A DNA stretch of 64,000 nt from Streptomyces sp. DHE7-1. GTDB taxonomy: Bacteria > Actinomycetota > Actinomycetes > Streptomycetales > Streptomycetaceae. The DNA lies in the NCBI GenBank assembly GCA_016432725.1, contig JACJDG010000003.1:7656001-7720000 (forward strand). The letters are read 5' to 3'. The notes under the pieces were generated by a model, which was not told the origin of the DNA, did no database searches, and saw only the letters and a list, made by a program, of their open reading frames with translations. Positions 8,319 to 17,346 of this stretch are shown piece by piece; positions within the stretch are counted from its first letter, which is position 1, and every line of letters starts with the position of its first letter. A program made the position numbers and the translations under genes.

Positions 8319-10916
8319 TCAGGAGAGGATCTCGACGTACCCGTCGGTGCCGTGCACCCGGATCCGCTGCCCGTCCCGGATCAGCCGGGTGGCCCGCTCC
8401 ACGCCGACCACGGTGGGCAGGCCGTACTCCCGGGCGATCACGGCGCCATGGGTCATCAGGCCGCCCACTTCCGTCACCAGGCCCGCGATCCCGACGAACA
8501 GGGGAGACCAGCTCGGGTCCGTGTAGGCCGTGACCAGGATGTCACCCGCCTCCAGGTCGGCTTCGGCGATGTCGAGGACGACGCGGGCCCTGCCCTCCAC
8601 GGCCCCGGCGGACACCGGCAGGCCGATCAGGGCACCGGCGGGCGCGTCGTCGCGCCGGTACGCCCCGTTGACGCACTCGCCCTCCGACGTCAGCACCCGC
8701 GGCGCGGTGAGCGCCTGGTACGACCGGAAGGCGTCCTTGCGCTGCTGGATGAGCCCGTGATCCACCTGGTTCGAGCGCACGACGTCATGGAATTCCTGGA
8801 ACGTGAGGTGGAAGACGTCCTCCCGCTCTGCGAGCACACCGGCCCGCACCAGGCGCCCGGCCTCCTCCAGCAAGGCCCGCTTGTAGACGAAGTAGCGGCT
8901 GACGATCCCGTACTTCGGGTACTCCCGGTATCCGATGAAGGTCCGGACCCGGTCGATCATCCGCTTGGCCTCGGCCGCCTTCCGCTCCCCGTCCGGAAGG
9001 GCCCTCAGGCGTGTCAGCACGTCCTGCTCCTTCTTCCGCGCCTCCAGGCGCCCCTGCTCGAAGCGCCGCTTCGCGGCACCCGGCTCGAAGTTCCTGACGT
9101 TGTCGAGGATCACGGGTACGAGAGCGCTCGGGTGCTCGCGCCAGCGCGGCCTCGTGATGTCGATCTCGCCGACGCAGCGCATGCCGTACCGGTCGAGGTA
9201 ATCCTCGATGGCGTCGCGTGCCCCGGACCCGCCCGGAAGCTTCACCAGCTCGTCCAGGAAGCCGTCGTCCTCGACGCTCCGCAGGAAGGCGACCACCTCC
9301 GCGTGCGGGCGGATGACGTCGGCGACGTCGAGCAGCGCCAGCCCCATCTCCGAAGTGACGTTGCCGGGGGCGGACAGGGTGAGCGTGTCGGCCGCGTTCT
9401 TCTCGCCGAGCCATTCGTACAGCTTGTCGTTGAGCCACCACGTGGCCTCCATCCCCGCCATGATGACCTGGATGTTCAGCGGATCGCCGAGGACTCGCCT
9501 GTGCTCCTCGAAGGCCTCCAGCAGGAAGTCGAACAGCTCCGGCCCGGTCTTGGCCCGGATGTCGCGCTCCAGGGCGGCGACGGACTTCCGGCTGCGCTCG
9601 ACCAGCTCGGTGACGACGGCCGGATCGGTCTCGACAGGTGCGGGGGCGGCGCCGGCCGGCGGCCCGCCGGGAGCCGCGTCCGGGAGTGACGGGACGAATC
9701 CTTCACGGTCCAGGACGGTCTCCAGCGCGTCCCTGGTCAGCGGATCGGACCTCCCCACGAGGTCCAGGAGACCGGCGCGGCTCGCGGGCGAGGCCAGGCG
9801 CCCGGTGACGTCCACGAACAGCCTCCCGCCGGCGTCGTGCATCCGCACCATGGCCGTGAGCTTCCACATGGACAGCCCCAGAGCCTTCATGGCGTCGGTC
9901 ATCATCTGCTGATGGCCCACGGAGACGTAGACGTGGTTCTCCTGGTCACCCGCCTCGGGCACGGGGAACAGTGTCGTGATCGGGCGGCTCTGAACGATCT
10001 GGAAGCCGTCGTCGACCAGGCACCACTCGATGTCCTGCGGGCGGCCGAAGCAGGCCTCGATCCGGCGCCCGAGCCGCACGAGCCGAACCACCTGCGCGTG
10101 CGTCAGCGCCGGCTGCTCCTGACGCCGCCCGTCGATCGCGGCCTCCCGCGTCCCGCCACCCGGCACGGCGTGAACGGCGAGCCGTTTGGCGGCGATCGCC
10201 TCGGCGACGACCTCGTCGTCCCGCACCTTGAAGACGTCCGGGTTCACCAGGCCGGAGACCAGCGCCTCGCCGAGGCCGAAGCCGGCGTCCACGGTGGCGA
10301 CGTTCCGGTTGCCCGTCACGGGGTCGGCCGTGAACAGGATGCCGGCAGCCTGCGGGAAGACCATCCGCTGCACGACCACGGCCATGTGAACCGTTCGGTG
10401 GTCGATGCCGTTGCGCCGGCGGTAGGTGACGGCTCGCTCGGTGAACAGCGAGGCCCAGCACCGGCTGACGTGCCGGAGTACCGCCGTCGGCCCCACGACG
10501 TTCAGATACGTGTCCTGCTGCCCGGCGAAAGAGGCTGTCGGAAGGTCCTCCGCCGTCGCGCTGGACCGGACGGCGTACGCGGCCTGCTCGCCGTGCCGGA
10601 CGAGCGCGCGCGTGATCCGGGCCGCGATATCGCCCGGGACGGGAGTGTCCTCGATGGCACGGCGGATCCGCGCGCTCAGCGTCCGGGTCGCCTCCTGGTC
10701 GTCCGGGGCAAGGCCTGACAGCTCCTCGAGCAGATCGTCGATCGCCGGCGTCTCCGCCATGATCCGCCGGAGGGCGTCCGTCGTGACGCAGAAGCCGGCC
10801 GGCACGTGGAGATCCGCGATACGTGACAGCCGGCCCAGGTTCGCGCCCTTGCCGCCGACCGCGCCGGTCTGCCCCTCGCCGACCTCCCGAAGGTCCAGCA
10901 CGTACTGCTCGGTCAT
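8319..10916 (-). CDS. rph: Rifamycin-inactivating phosphotransferase
   Basis: An 865-residue dikinase that phosphorylates rifamycins using ATP, giving AMP and phosphate. The layout follows the family: an N-terminal ATP-grasp-like PEP-synthase domain (1-320, with GGKGANLGRL near the start), a middle rifamycin-binding domain that opens with the diagnostic VYVSVGHQQMMTD, and a C-terminal swivelling phospho-histidine domain with the MTHGA motif (His823). Length and the position of the histidine match characterised Rph (about 867 residues). ATG 10916 has GGGAG just upstream; longer in-frame starts extend through the promoter. The RAE box at 11032-11051 supports rifamycin induction and argues against an ordinary PEP synthase. 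The reading frame is intact. Confidence 0.92.
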   Translation of the reverse strand: MTEQYVLDLREVGEGQTGAVGGKGANLGRLSRIADLHVPAGFCVTTDALRRIMAETPAIDDLLEELSGLAPDDQEATRTLSARIRRAIEDTPVPGDIAARITRALVRHGEQAAYAVRSSATAEDLPTASFAGQQDTYLNVVGPTAVLRHVSRCWASLFTERAVTYRRRNGIDHRTVHMAVVVQRMVFPQAAGILFTADPVTGNRNVATVDAGFGLGEALVSGLVNPDVFKVRDDEVVAEAIAAKRLAVHAVPGGGTREAAIDGRRQEQPALTHAQVVRLVRLGRRIEACFGRPQDIEWCLVDDGFQIVQSRPITTLFPVPEAGDQENHVYVSVGHQQMMTDAMKALGLSMWKLTAMVRMHDAGGRLFVDVTGRLASPASRAGLLDLVGRSDPLTRDALETVLDREGFVPSLPDAAPGGPPAGAAPAPVETDPAVVTELVERSRKSVAALERDIRAKTGPELFDFLLEAFEEHRRVLGDPLNIQVIMAGMEATWWLNDKLYEWLGEKNAADTLTLSAPGNVTSEMGLALLDVADVIRPHAEVVAFLRSVEDDGFLDELVKLPGGSGARDAIEDYLDRYGMRCVGEIDITRPRWREHPSALVPVILDNVRNFEPGAAKRRFEQGRLEARKKEQDVLTRLRALPDGERKAAEAKRMIDRVRTFIGYREYPKYGIVSRYFVYKRALLEEAGRLVRAGVLAEREDVFHLTFQEFHDVVRSNQVDHGLIQQRKDAFRSYQALTAPRVLTSEGECVNGAYRRDDAPAGALIGLPVSAGAVEGRARVVLDIAEADLEAGDILVTAYTDPSWSPLFVGIAGLVTEVGGLMTHGAVIAREYGLPTVVGVERATRLIRDGQRIRVHGTDGYVEILS

Positions 10917-11031
10917 GACCACTCCCGCTGCCGCCTCGACGTCATCCCGCCCCCGTACGTCGGCCACGACACACACGTCGCGCCTGGTTTCCGCAGGTTG
11001 TGGGCTCGGCCGACGATTCTGCGCCAAGACC

Positions 11032-11051
11032 GGGGCCTTGCCGCAAGCCCC
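11032..11051 (-). promoter_or_regulatory. Rifamycin-associated element (RAE) of rph
   Basis: GGGGCCTTGCCGCAAGCCCC on the plus strand reads GGGGCTTGCGGCAAGGCCCC towards rph, 116 bp upstream of its start. It is a near-perfect palindrome matching the RAE known from promoters of actinomycete rifamycin-inactivating genes. Confidence 0.88.
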
Positions 11052-11074
11052 CCGGTGCGCTATAAGTTGAGAGT

Positions 11075-11097
11075 GGCGAGGAGAGGATCTCCTCGCC
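11075..11097. terminator. Hairpin terminator between the XRE-NB-ARC gene and rph
   Basis: GGCGAGGAGA and its complement form a 10-bp stem with a GGA loop, followed by TTT on the plus strand. It lies 80 bp past the stop of the upstream minus-strand gene and separates it from the rph promoter. Confidence 0.6.
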
Positions 11098-11175
11098 TTT
11101 GTCATGGGGCGACTGCTCGTGCCGTCGAGTGCCGCAGCACCGGACCCCGGTCGTCCGGATGCTTTGGCGGGCCGA

Positions 11176-13481
11176 TCAGTTGCCAGTGACGGCCTGACCG
11201 AGCGCGGCGAGTGCGGTGGCCGCCTCGGCCTGCCGCGGGCTCCTCAGCGCGGCGAGGGCGTCACGGGCGGCGAGCAGCGTCTCCCGGGCCTCCGGGTGGC
11301 CCAGGGCGCCCAGCACCTGGCCCAGGTCGAGCCGCGCCTGCTCGGCCCAGGCCGGCATCTGCGCCGCCTCGAAGAAGGCGAGGGCCTGCCGGAGCGACGG
11401 CTCGGCCTCGGGCCAGCGCTCCAGGGCCGCCAGGTCGTTGCCGATCTGCTGGCGGTGGACCGCGTGATAGAACGCGATCAGCTCGTCCGCCCGTCCCGGG
11501 ACACCCGCCCGGCAGATCTGCTCGCCACGGCGGTGGATGTCCAGAGCCTCCGCCGCCCGGCCGAGCTGGCGCAGCAGGGCGCCGAGGGCGTTGAGGATCG
11601 TCAGTTCGGCCAGCCGCGCCTGCGGGGAGCCCTGCGAGGCGAGGCAGCCGGCCGCCGCACGCAGCCGCGTGTGCGCCTCCTCCAACCGGCCCAGCCGATG
11701 CAGTGCCCCCGCGCCGTAGCCGAGGGCCCAGCCCTGCTGGAGCCCGTCCTCGCTGTCGCGGGCCGCCACGAGCGCGGCGTCGGCGGCCCCCAGGGCGGCC
11801 CGGGGTCGTGCACGCAGAGGTTGTAGGACCAGGCGAGGTAGTTGAGATGGACCGCCTCCTCCCGTCTGCTGCCCAGGGCGCGGGCGGAGTCGGAGGAACG
11901 CCGGAACACCTCCACCCACTGCTCCCAGTGCTGGTTGAGGTCGGAGAACCAGTGCATCGCCTCCGCCGCGTCCAGCACCTGCCGGTGCCGGCCGGTGTCG
12001 TGGGCCCGGCGCAGCGCGGCGAGCCACTGGGCCCGCTCGGCCTCCAGCCAGGCCCGCGCCTCATCCCGGCCGGCGGGCGCTCCGTCCGGGTCCGGGTCGC
12101 CGGACGGCGCGGTGTGGTCGTGGTCCGCGTCGAAGTGCAGGGCCGCGGCGGTGGCCCGGCACAGCATCCACCGCATGGTCCGGTCGAGGGCGGCGTCGCG
12201 GACCGCGGGGCCGTCCTCGGCCTCGACCTGCTCGGCCGCGTAGAGCCGGAGCAGATCGTGGAACCGGTAGCGCTCGGCGGCGGGATCGCTCTGGAGCAGC
12301 CCGGCGTCGGTGAGTTCCTCGGCGCAGGCGACCGCCTCGTCGTAGGACAGCCCGGCCAGCAGGGCGCCGGACTCCGGGCTGAAGTCCGGTCCGGCGGCCA
12401 GCGCGGCGCGGCGCAGGAAAGTCCGTGACCCGGCGGACAGTTGGCGGTAGGAGAGGGCGAAGGCCGCGCGTACCCGCAGACTTCCGGCCTGGAGGCCGTC
12501 CAGCCGCCGCCCCTCGGCGGCGAGGCGGGCGGCGAGTTTGCCCAGGCGTTCGTGCGGCCGGCTCAGAAGCCGCTGCCCGGCGATCCGGACCGCCAGCGGC
12601 AGATGCCCGCACAGATCGGCGAGGTCGCGTGCGGCCTGCGCCTCCGCCTGCACCCGTTCGGGGCCGACGATGCGGGTCAGCAGTTCCACCGCCTCCTCGC
12701 GCCGCAGCAGAGCCAGATCGCAGCGGTGGACGGAGGGCAGACCCGCCAGGGCCTGGCGGCTGGTGACGATGGCCAGCGACGGGCCGGTACCGGGCAGCAG
12801 CGGACCGACCTGCGACTCGTCGGCGGCGTTGTCCAGCAGCAGGAGCAGCCGCCGCTCGCCGGCCAGGGACCGCCACAGGCCCGCGCGGTCGTCAGTGTCG
12901 GCCGGTATCGCGGCGTCGGCGATCCCCAGGGCGCTCAGCAGCCGGGCCAGCGCGTCCCGGGGAGTGGTCGGCTCGGCGTCCATCCCGTGCAGGTCCAGGG
13001 CGAACTGTCCGTCCGGGAAGTGCGGGGCGAGACGGTGCGCGGCGTGCACCGCGAACGCGGTCTTGCCCAGACCGGGCTGTCCGGCGACCACCGTGGCCGC
13101 GGGCCGGTCCGGACCGCCGTCCCGCACCAGGTCCAGCAGCCTGGCGAGGGCCGCGTCGCGGGCGGTGAAGTCCTGGATGTCACGCGGCAGGGCCAAGGTG
13201 ACCGGCGCGGCGGGGCCGGCCGTCGTCCGAGGACGCGGACGCCCCAGAGCGGCGGACTCCTCCAGTCCCGCCGCCTCGTCCTCGGCCAGCCCCAGCGCCT
13301 CGGCCAGCGCCTGGACCGTACGGCGCTGCGGCCCCCTGGTACGCCCGCGCTCCATGTCGGCCAGCGCCCGCACACTGACCCCGGCCGCGTGCGACAGCGC
13401 CTCCTGGCTCAGTCCGGCACGAGCCCGCAGTCCGCGCAGCCGCTGCCCGAAGTCCTCCGCGGAAGGTGTGCCACCGCGCAC
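11176..13481 (-). CDS. XRE-NB-ARC-TPR transcriptional regulator (one frameshift)
   Basis: A SARP-less AfsR-like STAND regulator. It has an N-terminal HTH_XRE domain (about 10-70, with GLSQEAL), an NB-ARC ATPase (P-loop GQPGLGKT at 134-141, Walker B LLLLLDNAAD near 212-221), a winged-helix stretch, then C-terminal TPR repeats. GTG 13481 follows GGGGA at 8 bp. The frame changes at the G4 run 11802-11805; adding one base restores an uninterrupted TPR region to the stop at 11176. Such proteins switch target promoters after nucleotide exchange, often in secondary metabolism or development. The 30-bp palindrome just upstream (13525-13554) is a likely own operator. Its effector and targets are unknown. 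Confidence 0.85.
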
Positions 13482-13524
13482 CGTCGACGTCCCCGATCAT
13501 CCGGCTCGTCGAGCGCGAGCCCCT

Positions 13525-13554
13525 GGCAGAAGTATGGCGGACGGTACTTCTGCC
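13525..13554. promoter_or_regulatory. Operator GGCAGAAGTA-N10-TACTTCTGCC
   Basis: A perfect 10-bp inverted repeat with a 10-bp spacer, 44-73 bp upstream of the XRE-NB-ARC start, so centred on the expected promoter. The 320-bp gap 13482-13800 holds nothing else recognisable apart from the start region of the DUF4232 gene. Confidence 0.6.
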
Positions 13555-13800
13555 GGTGGAACCGCATGGGAACCGCGGGCCGTTGCTGATCGACTGTGAC
13601 CAGGCGCCGAATGCCTCTCTCCCGGACGGACCAGGCCCTGGCGGCCGACCCGAGCGGGTCGGCCGCCGGAGCGCGGACTTCGTGCGGTCCGGGGAGTGGT
13701 GACAGACCACCCGGCGCCTGAGAACCGCACCACGCCACCAGGACCACCTCGGCCGACGGCACTCAGCCGCGGCCCCCGCACCACTCACGGGGATCTCACC

Positions 13801-14493
13801 ATGAACATTCCGCGTCACCACACCACGCTGCTCGCCGTCGCGGGCACGGCCCTCGCCCTGTCCCTGACCGCCTGCCAGAGCGACACGCCCGCCAAGTCGG
13901 ACCCTGCGGCGACCGCTTCGGCGACCGGGAAGCCGGCGGGCGGCGAACACACCGGCGCCTCGGGCACGAACGGCTCGACCGCTCCGGGGCGCTCCACGGC
14001 GTCGAAGAGCTCGACGGACCGCACCGACAGCGCCGGCTCGACCGGCTCCACCGGTGAGCAGGCGAGCACCACCACCCGGGTCTGCGCCGCGGGGGACGTG
14101 ACCGTCACCGCCGCCACACAGGGCGGTGCTCCCTACACCCACCTCGTCCTCACGGCGAGGAACACCTCCGGCCGCTCCTGCCGGCTGGCGGGCGCGCCGC
14201 ACATCCAGTTCCTCGAGAGCCACAAGCAGGACGTCCCGGTCGTCGCCAAGAGCAAGCCCGGCACGCCGGTCGTGCTCACGGCGGGAGCCCCCGCGTACGC
14301 CCTCGTGAAGCTGTCGGACGGCGGGGTCGACGAGGACAACGAGCCCGTGTCGGCGTTCTCCGTGATGCTGGAGGGCGATTCCGAGGTCATCGCCGTACGC
14401 GCGCCCGGCAGTGGCGGCATCGCCGTCGATCCGGCGAAGGCCCTCACCGGCTACTGGACCCCCGAACTCCGCAACAGCGCGGACGACTTCTGA
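13801..14493 (+). CDS. Secreted DUF4232 lipoprotein
   Basis: A 230-residue lipoprotein. ATG 13801 is chosen because it begins a clean signal peptide ending in the lipobox LTAC; an upstream in-frame ATG at 13696 would put 35 unrelated residues in front. A Ser/Thr/Gly/Ala-rich linker of about 75 residues tethers a C-terminal DUF4232 beta-sandwich that opens with CAAGDVTVTA. The family is extracytoplasmic and functionally undefined. It is transcribed alone and followed by a strong hairpin. Confidence 0.8.
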   Translation: MNIPRHHTTLLAVAGTALALSLTACQSDTPAKSDPAATASATGKPAGGEHTGASGTNGSTAPGRSTASKSSTDRTDSAGSTGSTGEQASTTTRVCAAGDVTVTAATQGGAPYTHLVLTARNTSGRSCRLAGAPHIQFLESHKQDVPVVAKSKPGTPVVLTAGAPAYALVKLSDGGVDEDNEPVSAFSVMLEGDSEVIAVRAPGSGGIAVDPAKALTGYWTPELRNSADDF

Positions 14494-14715
14494 CCCACCG
14501 CGCGAGGTACGGCATCGGCCCTGAGCACCCTGGCGCCGGGTCACTCCGGCTCGGGCCCGGCCGGGGCCGGAGTGACCGTCACGGCGCCGCACCACCCACC
14601 TCGACGGGCACGGCCGGCGGCCGGAGTACCGCGACCCGGCAGGGCCTGCTCGCCGGTGAGGTGCGGGCCGCCGGTGGGTTCGATCGACTCCACGATCGTG
14701 CGGGCTCGAAAGCAC

Positions 14716-14749
14716 CCGGCCGGAGCCCTCGGGAAGGGGCTCCGGCCGG
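14716..14749. terminator. Bidirectional GC-rich hairpin terminator
   Basis: CCGGCCGGAGCCC pairs with its complement 8 bases on (14716-14728 with 14737-14749). It lies between convergent genes inside the 427-bp gap 14494-14920, which otherwise holds no supported gene. Confidence 0.7.
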
Positions 14750-14920
14750 TGAGGCGGGCGAGCAGGTCATCGGCTGCTCCCGTGGCGGACCGCTAGGAGA
14801 CGACCGCGACCATCCACCCGGCCGGGCCCCGCGGCGCTGTCAGCGGCGTCTCACCCGGCTGCTGCTTCGACGAATCCGCCGAGGCACCTCCGGCCCTCGG
14901 CGCGCTGTGGCTGGTGCGGG

Positions 14921-15394
14921 TCAGGCACACTCGGACGAGTCGCTGCCGACGTAGAACACGTATCCGCCCGACCAGTTGACGAGGTTGGACGTACCGGCCT
15001 CGTTCTTCATGAGCGCGGAAATGCCGACACAGCGGCCGCCGACCGCCTGGGTGCTGCTGTACACGGGGCCCGCGTACTGCGAGAAGGTCCCGTAGTCCCG
15101 GTCACCGGCCGACTTGTTGTCGCCGGGCCAGATCCGCAGATCCATGTAGTTGGCCCCGCCAGGCGTGTTGTTGTCGAGAATCGCACAGGCGCTGTCGCCC
15201 TTCATGTAGAAGAAGAGCGTCGCGTAGCGCTTGTCGGCGCTGGGCAGGGCCTTGGCATCGGTGAACTCGTAACCGGTGCCGCACACCGTGGCGGAGGCCG
15301 CGGCCGCCGGCGTGCTCGGTACTGCGACACCCATGGCCACGACGGCGGAAGCCGCGACGGCGACGCGCGTCAAGTTCTTACCAAGCGAAGACAT
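14921..15394 (-). CDS. Secreted SapA-like (spore-associated protein A family) protein
   Basis: A 157-residue exported protein with a Sec signal peptide (cut near TPAAAA-SA) and a small mature domain holding four cysteines, enough for two disulphides. The CGTGYEF opening and the YAGPVY motif followed by a Cys are typical of proteins annotated as spore-associated protein A. Their role is not established; they are found with spores or in culture fluid. ATG 15394 has GGGGGA directly upstream. It is a single gene, divergent from the YtrA-type operon. Confidence 0.65.
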   Translation of the reverse strand: MSSLGKNLTRVAVAASAVVAMGVAVPSTPAAAASATVCGTGYEFTDAKALPSADKRYATLFFYMKGDSACAILDNNTPGGANYMDLRIWPGDNKSAGDRDYGTFSQYAGPVYSSTQAVGGRCVGISALMKNEAGTSNLVNWSGGYVFYVGSDSSECA

Positions 15395-15684
15395 AAATCC
15401 CCCGGGATTGTGCGTGTTGCGGTGGTCGATTGCGTAAATGCAGCTGAACTGTAGTCACTCGGATTCCTCACGAACAACACAGTTGTGAACGGCGGCAGTT
15501 GGGATAAGGACGCGAAGAGTAGCGAGCCGCTCTCTTTGGCTTCCTTTTCTCCTGGTACCCCCGGTATGCACCGCCTTTCACGGCCACTCTCCGTGGCGAT
15601 CCCGGATCGCGCTGTGCGCTGCGCCACAGTCGGGCAGCCGCGCCTCCCGCGGGTGGCGACGCTTCCACGCCGGACCGGGCTCAA

Positions 15685-15749
15685 CTTGTAGCAACGTGTT
15701 GACACAAGGATGCGGTGGCGGCCATCTTGTACTCACTGATTGATACAAG
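15685..15749 (+). promoter_or_regulatory. Promoter with two CTTGTA-N12-TACAAG operators
   Basis: Two inverted repeats with the same 12-bp spacer lie at 15685-15708 (CTTGTA...CACAAG) and 15726-15749 (CTTGTA...TACAAG). A -35-like TTGACA at 15699-15704 sits within the first, and the second covers the expected start point. This is the expected arrangement for autorepression by the co-transcribed GntR/YtrA protein. The rest of the gap 15395-15786 shows no gene. Confidence 0.7.
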
Positions 15750-15786
15750 CGCTGGGCGCGAGTCGTCCTCGTACGGGGGTACTTCC

Positions 15787-16743
15787 ATGGCTGATGCCGA
15801 CGTGAGAACCGCACCGACCGTCTCCCGAGGGCCGGTCGACCGCTACGCCCGATACACGGGACTGGCCGTGGGCGTTCTGGCCGCCTGGCTGCTGTCACCG
15901 CTGCGCGACGGCGGCGGCGTCCTCTACGCCATCCCGGCGTTCGGCCTCTGCGCTGTCGGCGGTGTGCTGCTGGGGGACGCGCTGACCGCGCCGGCCCGCG
16001 GCGCCGTCCGCGTCGCCGGCCTCACGCCACGCCGGGTGCGCGACTGCGTACCGCCCCGCATGACCCTGCTGCTGCTCGTCCTCGCGGTCGCCCTGGTCGC
16101 CCTGCTGGTGATCGCCGGCGCGGTGGCCGCTCCGGACGACCTAGGTCGTGTCCGCAAAGTCACGCCTGCGTCGCGGCGCCCGGCACGCACTCTCGCCGCA
16201 CCGGCCGAAAGCCCGAGTACACCCAGTACGAGGGCTTCCGGCCGGCACGCCGAGAGCACGCACCGGACGCCGCAACGCCCGCCCTGCGGGCGAACGACGC
16301 GACTTTGCGGACACGACCTAGGGCGGGCGGGCCGCCGGCTCACGCTCACCTGCCGGGGTATGACCGAGGGGCGCGGCCCCTGGCCCGGGTTCTACTACGG
16401 TGCGCCCATGCTGGGCGCCCTCGCGATCGCCACGGTCGCGTGCGGCTGGTCGCTGCGGCGTATAGCCACCCGGACCGGTGACGAGCGGTCGCGTCGAGAC
16501 CGCTCCCTGGCGATCGTGGCCGCCTGGGGCATCGTCGTCTCCTCCTCGCTGCTGGGCGCGGCCTCGACGGCCTCGGGCGCCCTGTCGGGTATGACATGTG
16601 ACGGCGCCGTCGGCACCGTCGCCGACGCGATCCTCCTGCCCCTGGCGCTCGTCTCCCTGGTGGCCGCGCCCTGGATGCTCTTCACCGTCTGCTCGCCCCG
16701 GGCGGCATGGTGGCACCGGACGAACCGCGGGGCGCGCGGGTGA
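15787..16743 (+). CDS. Membrane protein of a GntR/YtrA operon, interrupted in frame by a MITE
   Basis: A 318-residue multi-pass membrane protein. ATG 15787 follows GGGGGT at a good distance; the alternative ATG 15715 precedes the second operator and is unlikely. Hydrophobic segments lie at about 25-45, 50-68 and 97-118, with two or three more in the C-terminal third. Residues 119-177 are Arg/Pro/Thr-rich and unlike the rest because they are encoded by the inserted element 16141-16321. The net insertion is 59 codons, so the frame survives. The stop overlaps the GntR start (GTGA), so the two are translationally coupled. YtrA operons usually code membrane or ABC export functions; no transporter motif is recognisable here. 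Confidence 0.65.
   Translation: MADADVRTAPTVSRGPVDRYARYTGLAVGVLAAWLLSPLRDGGGVLYAIPAFGLCAVGGVLLGDALTAPARGAVRVAGLTPRRVRDCVPPRMTLLLLVLAVALVALLVIAGAVAAPDDLGRVRKVTPASRRPARTLAAPAESPSTPSTRASGRHAESTHRTPQRPPCGRTTRLCGHDLGRAGRRLTLTCRGMTEGRGPWPGFYYGAPMLGALAIATVACGWSLRRIATRTGDERSRRDRSLAIVAAWGIVVSSSLLGAASTASGALSGMTCDGAVGTVADAILLPLALVSLVAAPWMLFTVCSPRAAWWHRTNRGARG
16141..16321. mobile_element. 181-bp MITE with 17-bp perfect terminal inverted repeats in CTAG target
   Basis: The element starts CTAG then GTCGTGTCCGCAAAGTC and ends with the exact inverse followed by CTAG. CTAG fits the 4-bp YTAR duplication of IS5-group transposases. The interior is also a long imperfect inverted repeat (around the centre, GGCCGAAAGCCC against GGGCTTCCGGCC), giving a fold-back element with no ORF of its own. 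Removing one CTAG plus the insert deletes exactly 177 bp. Confidence 0.85.
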
Positions 16744-17201
16744 GCGGCGCCGCCATCCGGGTCGACACCACCGGACCCGTCCCGCCCTACGAGCAGATCC
16801 GGGCCCAGCTCGCCGACCTGATCGGCACCGGCCGGCTGGCCGAGGGCGAGCGGCTGCCGACCGTTCGGCAACTGGCCGCGGACCTCGGTCTCGCGACAGG
16901 CACCGTGGCCCGGGCCTACCGCGAACTGGAGGCGGCCTCCCTGATCCGTACCCGCCGCGGTGCGGGAACGCGGGTCGCCCCGCCACCGCCGGGCGCCGAC
17001 CTCCGGGAACCGCCCGAGCTGAGCGCGGGCACGCGGGACTTCGTCGCCTGGGCGGCCGCCCTGGGCTTCGAGGAGGACACCGTGCTGGCGGCCGTGCGGC
17101 GCGCCTTCCAGGAGCGAGAAGGCCGAGCCGTCCGCGCGCGTGCCGAAGAGAAGCCGCGGGGGAGTGGGGCAACTGGTGACGCCGTCTCCAATAGCCAGTG
17201 A
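16740..17201 (+). CDS. GntR family regulator, YtrA subfamily
   Basis: A 153-residue one-domain GntR protein. The N-terminal winged helix (about 8-80; PPYEQIRAQLADLI, ERLPTVRQLAADLGL, TVARAYRELE) is followed by a short helical tail typical of YtrA types rather than a FadR or HutC ligand domain. GTG 16740 overlaps the stop of the membrane gene by four bases (GTGA). It most likely represses its own operon through the paired CTTGTA-N12-TACAAG sites. Inducers of such regulators are often cell-envelope-active compounds, which is not testable here. Confidence 0.85.
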   Translation: MSGAAIRVDTTGPVPPYEQIRAQLADLIGTGRLAEGERLPTVRQLAADLGLATGTVARAYRELEAASLIRTRRGAGTRVAPPPPGADLREPPELSAGTRDFVAWAAALGFEEDTVLAAVRRAFQEREGRAVRARAEEKPRGSGATGDAVSNSQ

Positions 17202-17346
17202 AATCCAGGCATCACTCCGATAGCATGTTCGAGCTCGCGATGATGATCGTCATCGCTTCCCGTCCATTTGATCCATATCAAACACATCGGCTGAACGATT
17301 GATATCCAAACCATCGCGGGTCTTTTCAGGAGAAGCCGGTAGAGCA

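Noticed and set aside
8300..8325. Tandem GGTCACC repeat after rph
   Set aside because: Only three short units in a convergent gap; no stem of terminator strength and no known site.
8319..10916. Phosphoenolpyruvate synthase
   Set aside because: Shares the domain plan, but the VYVSVGHQQMM segment, length and the RAE box point to rifamycin phosphotransferase.
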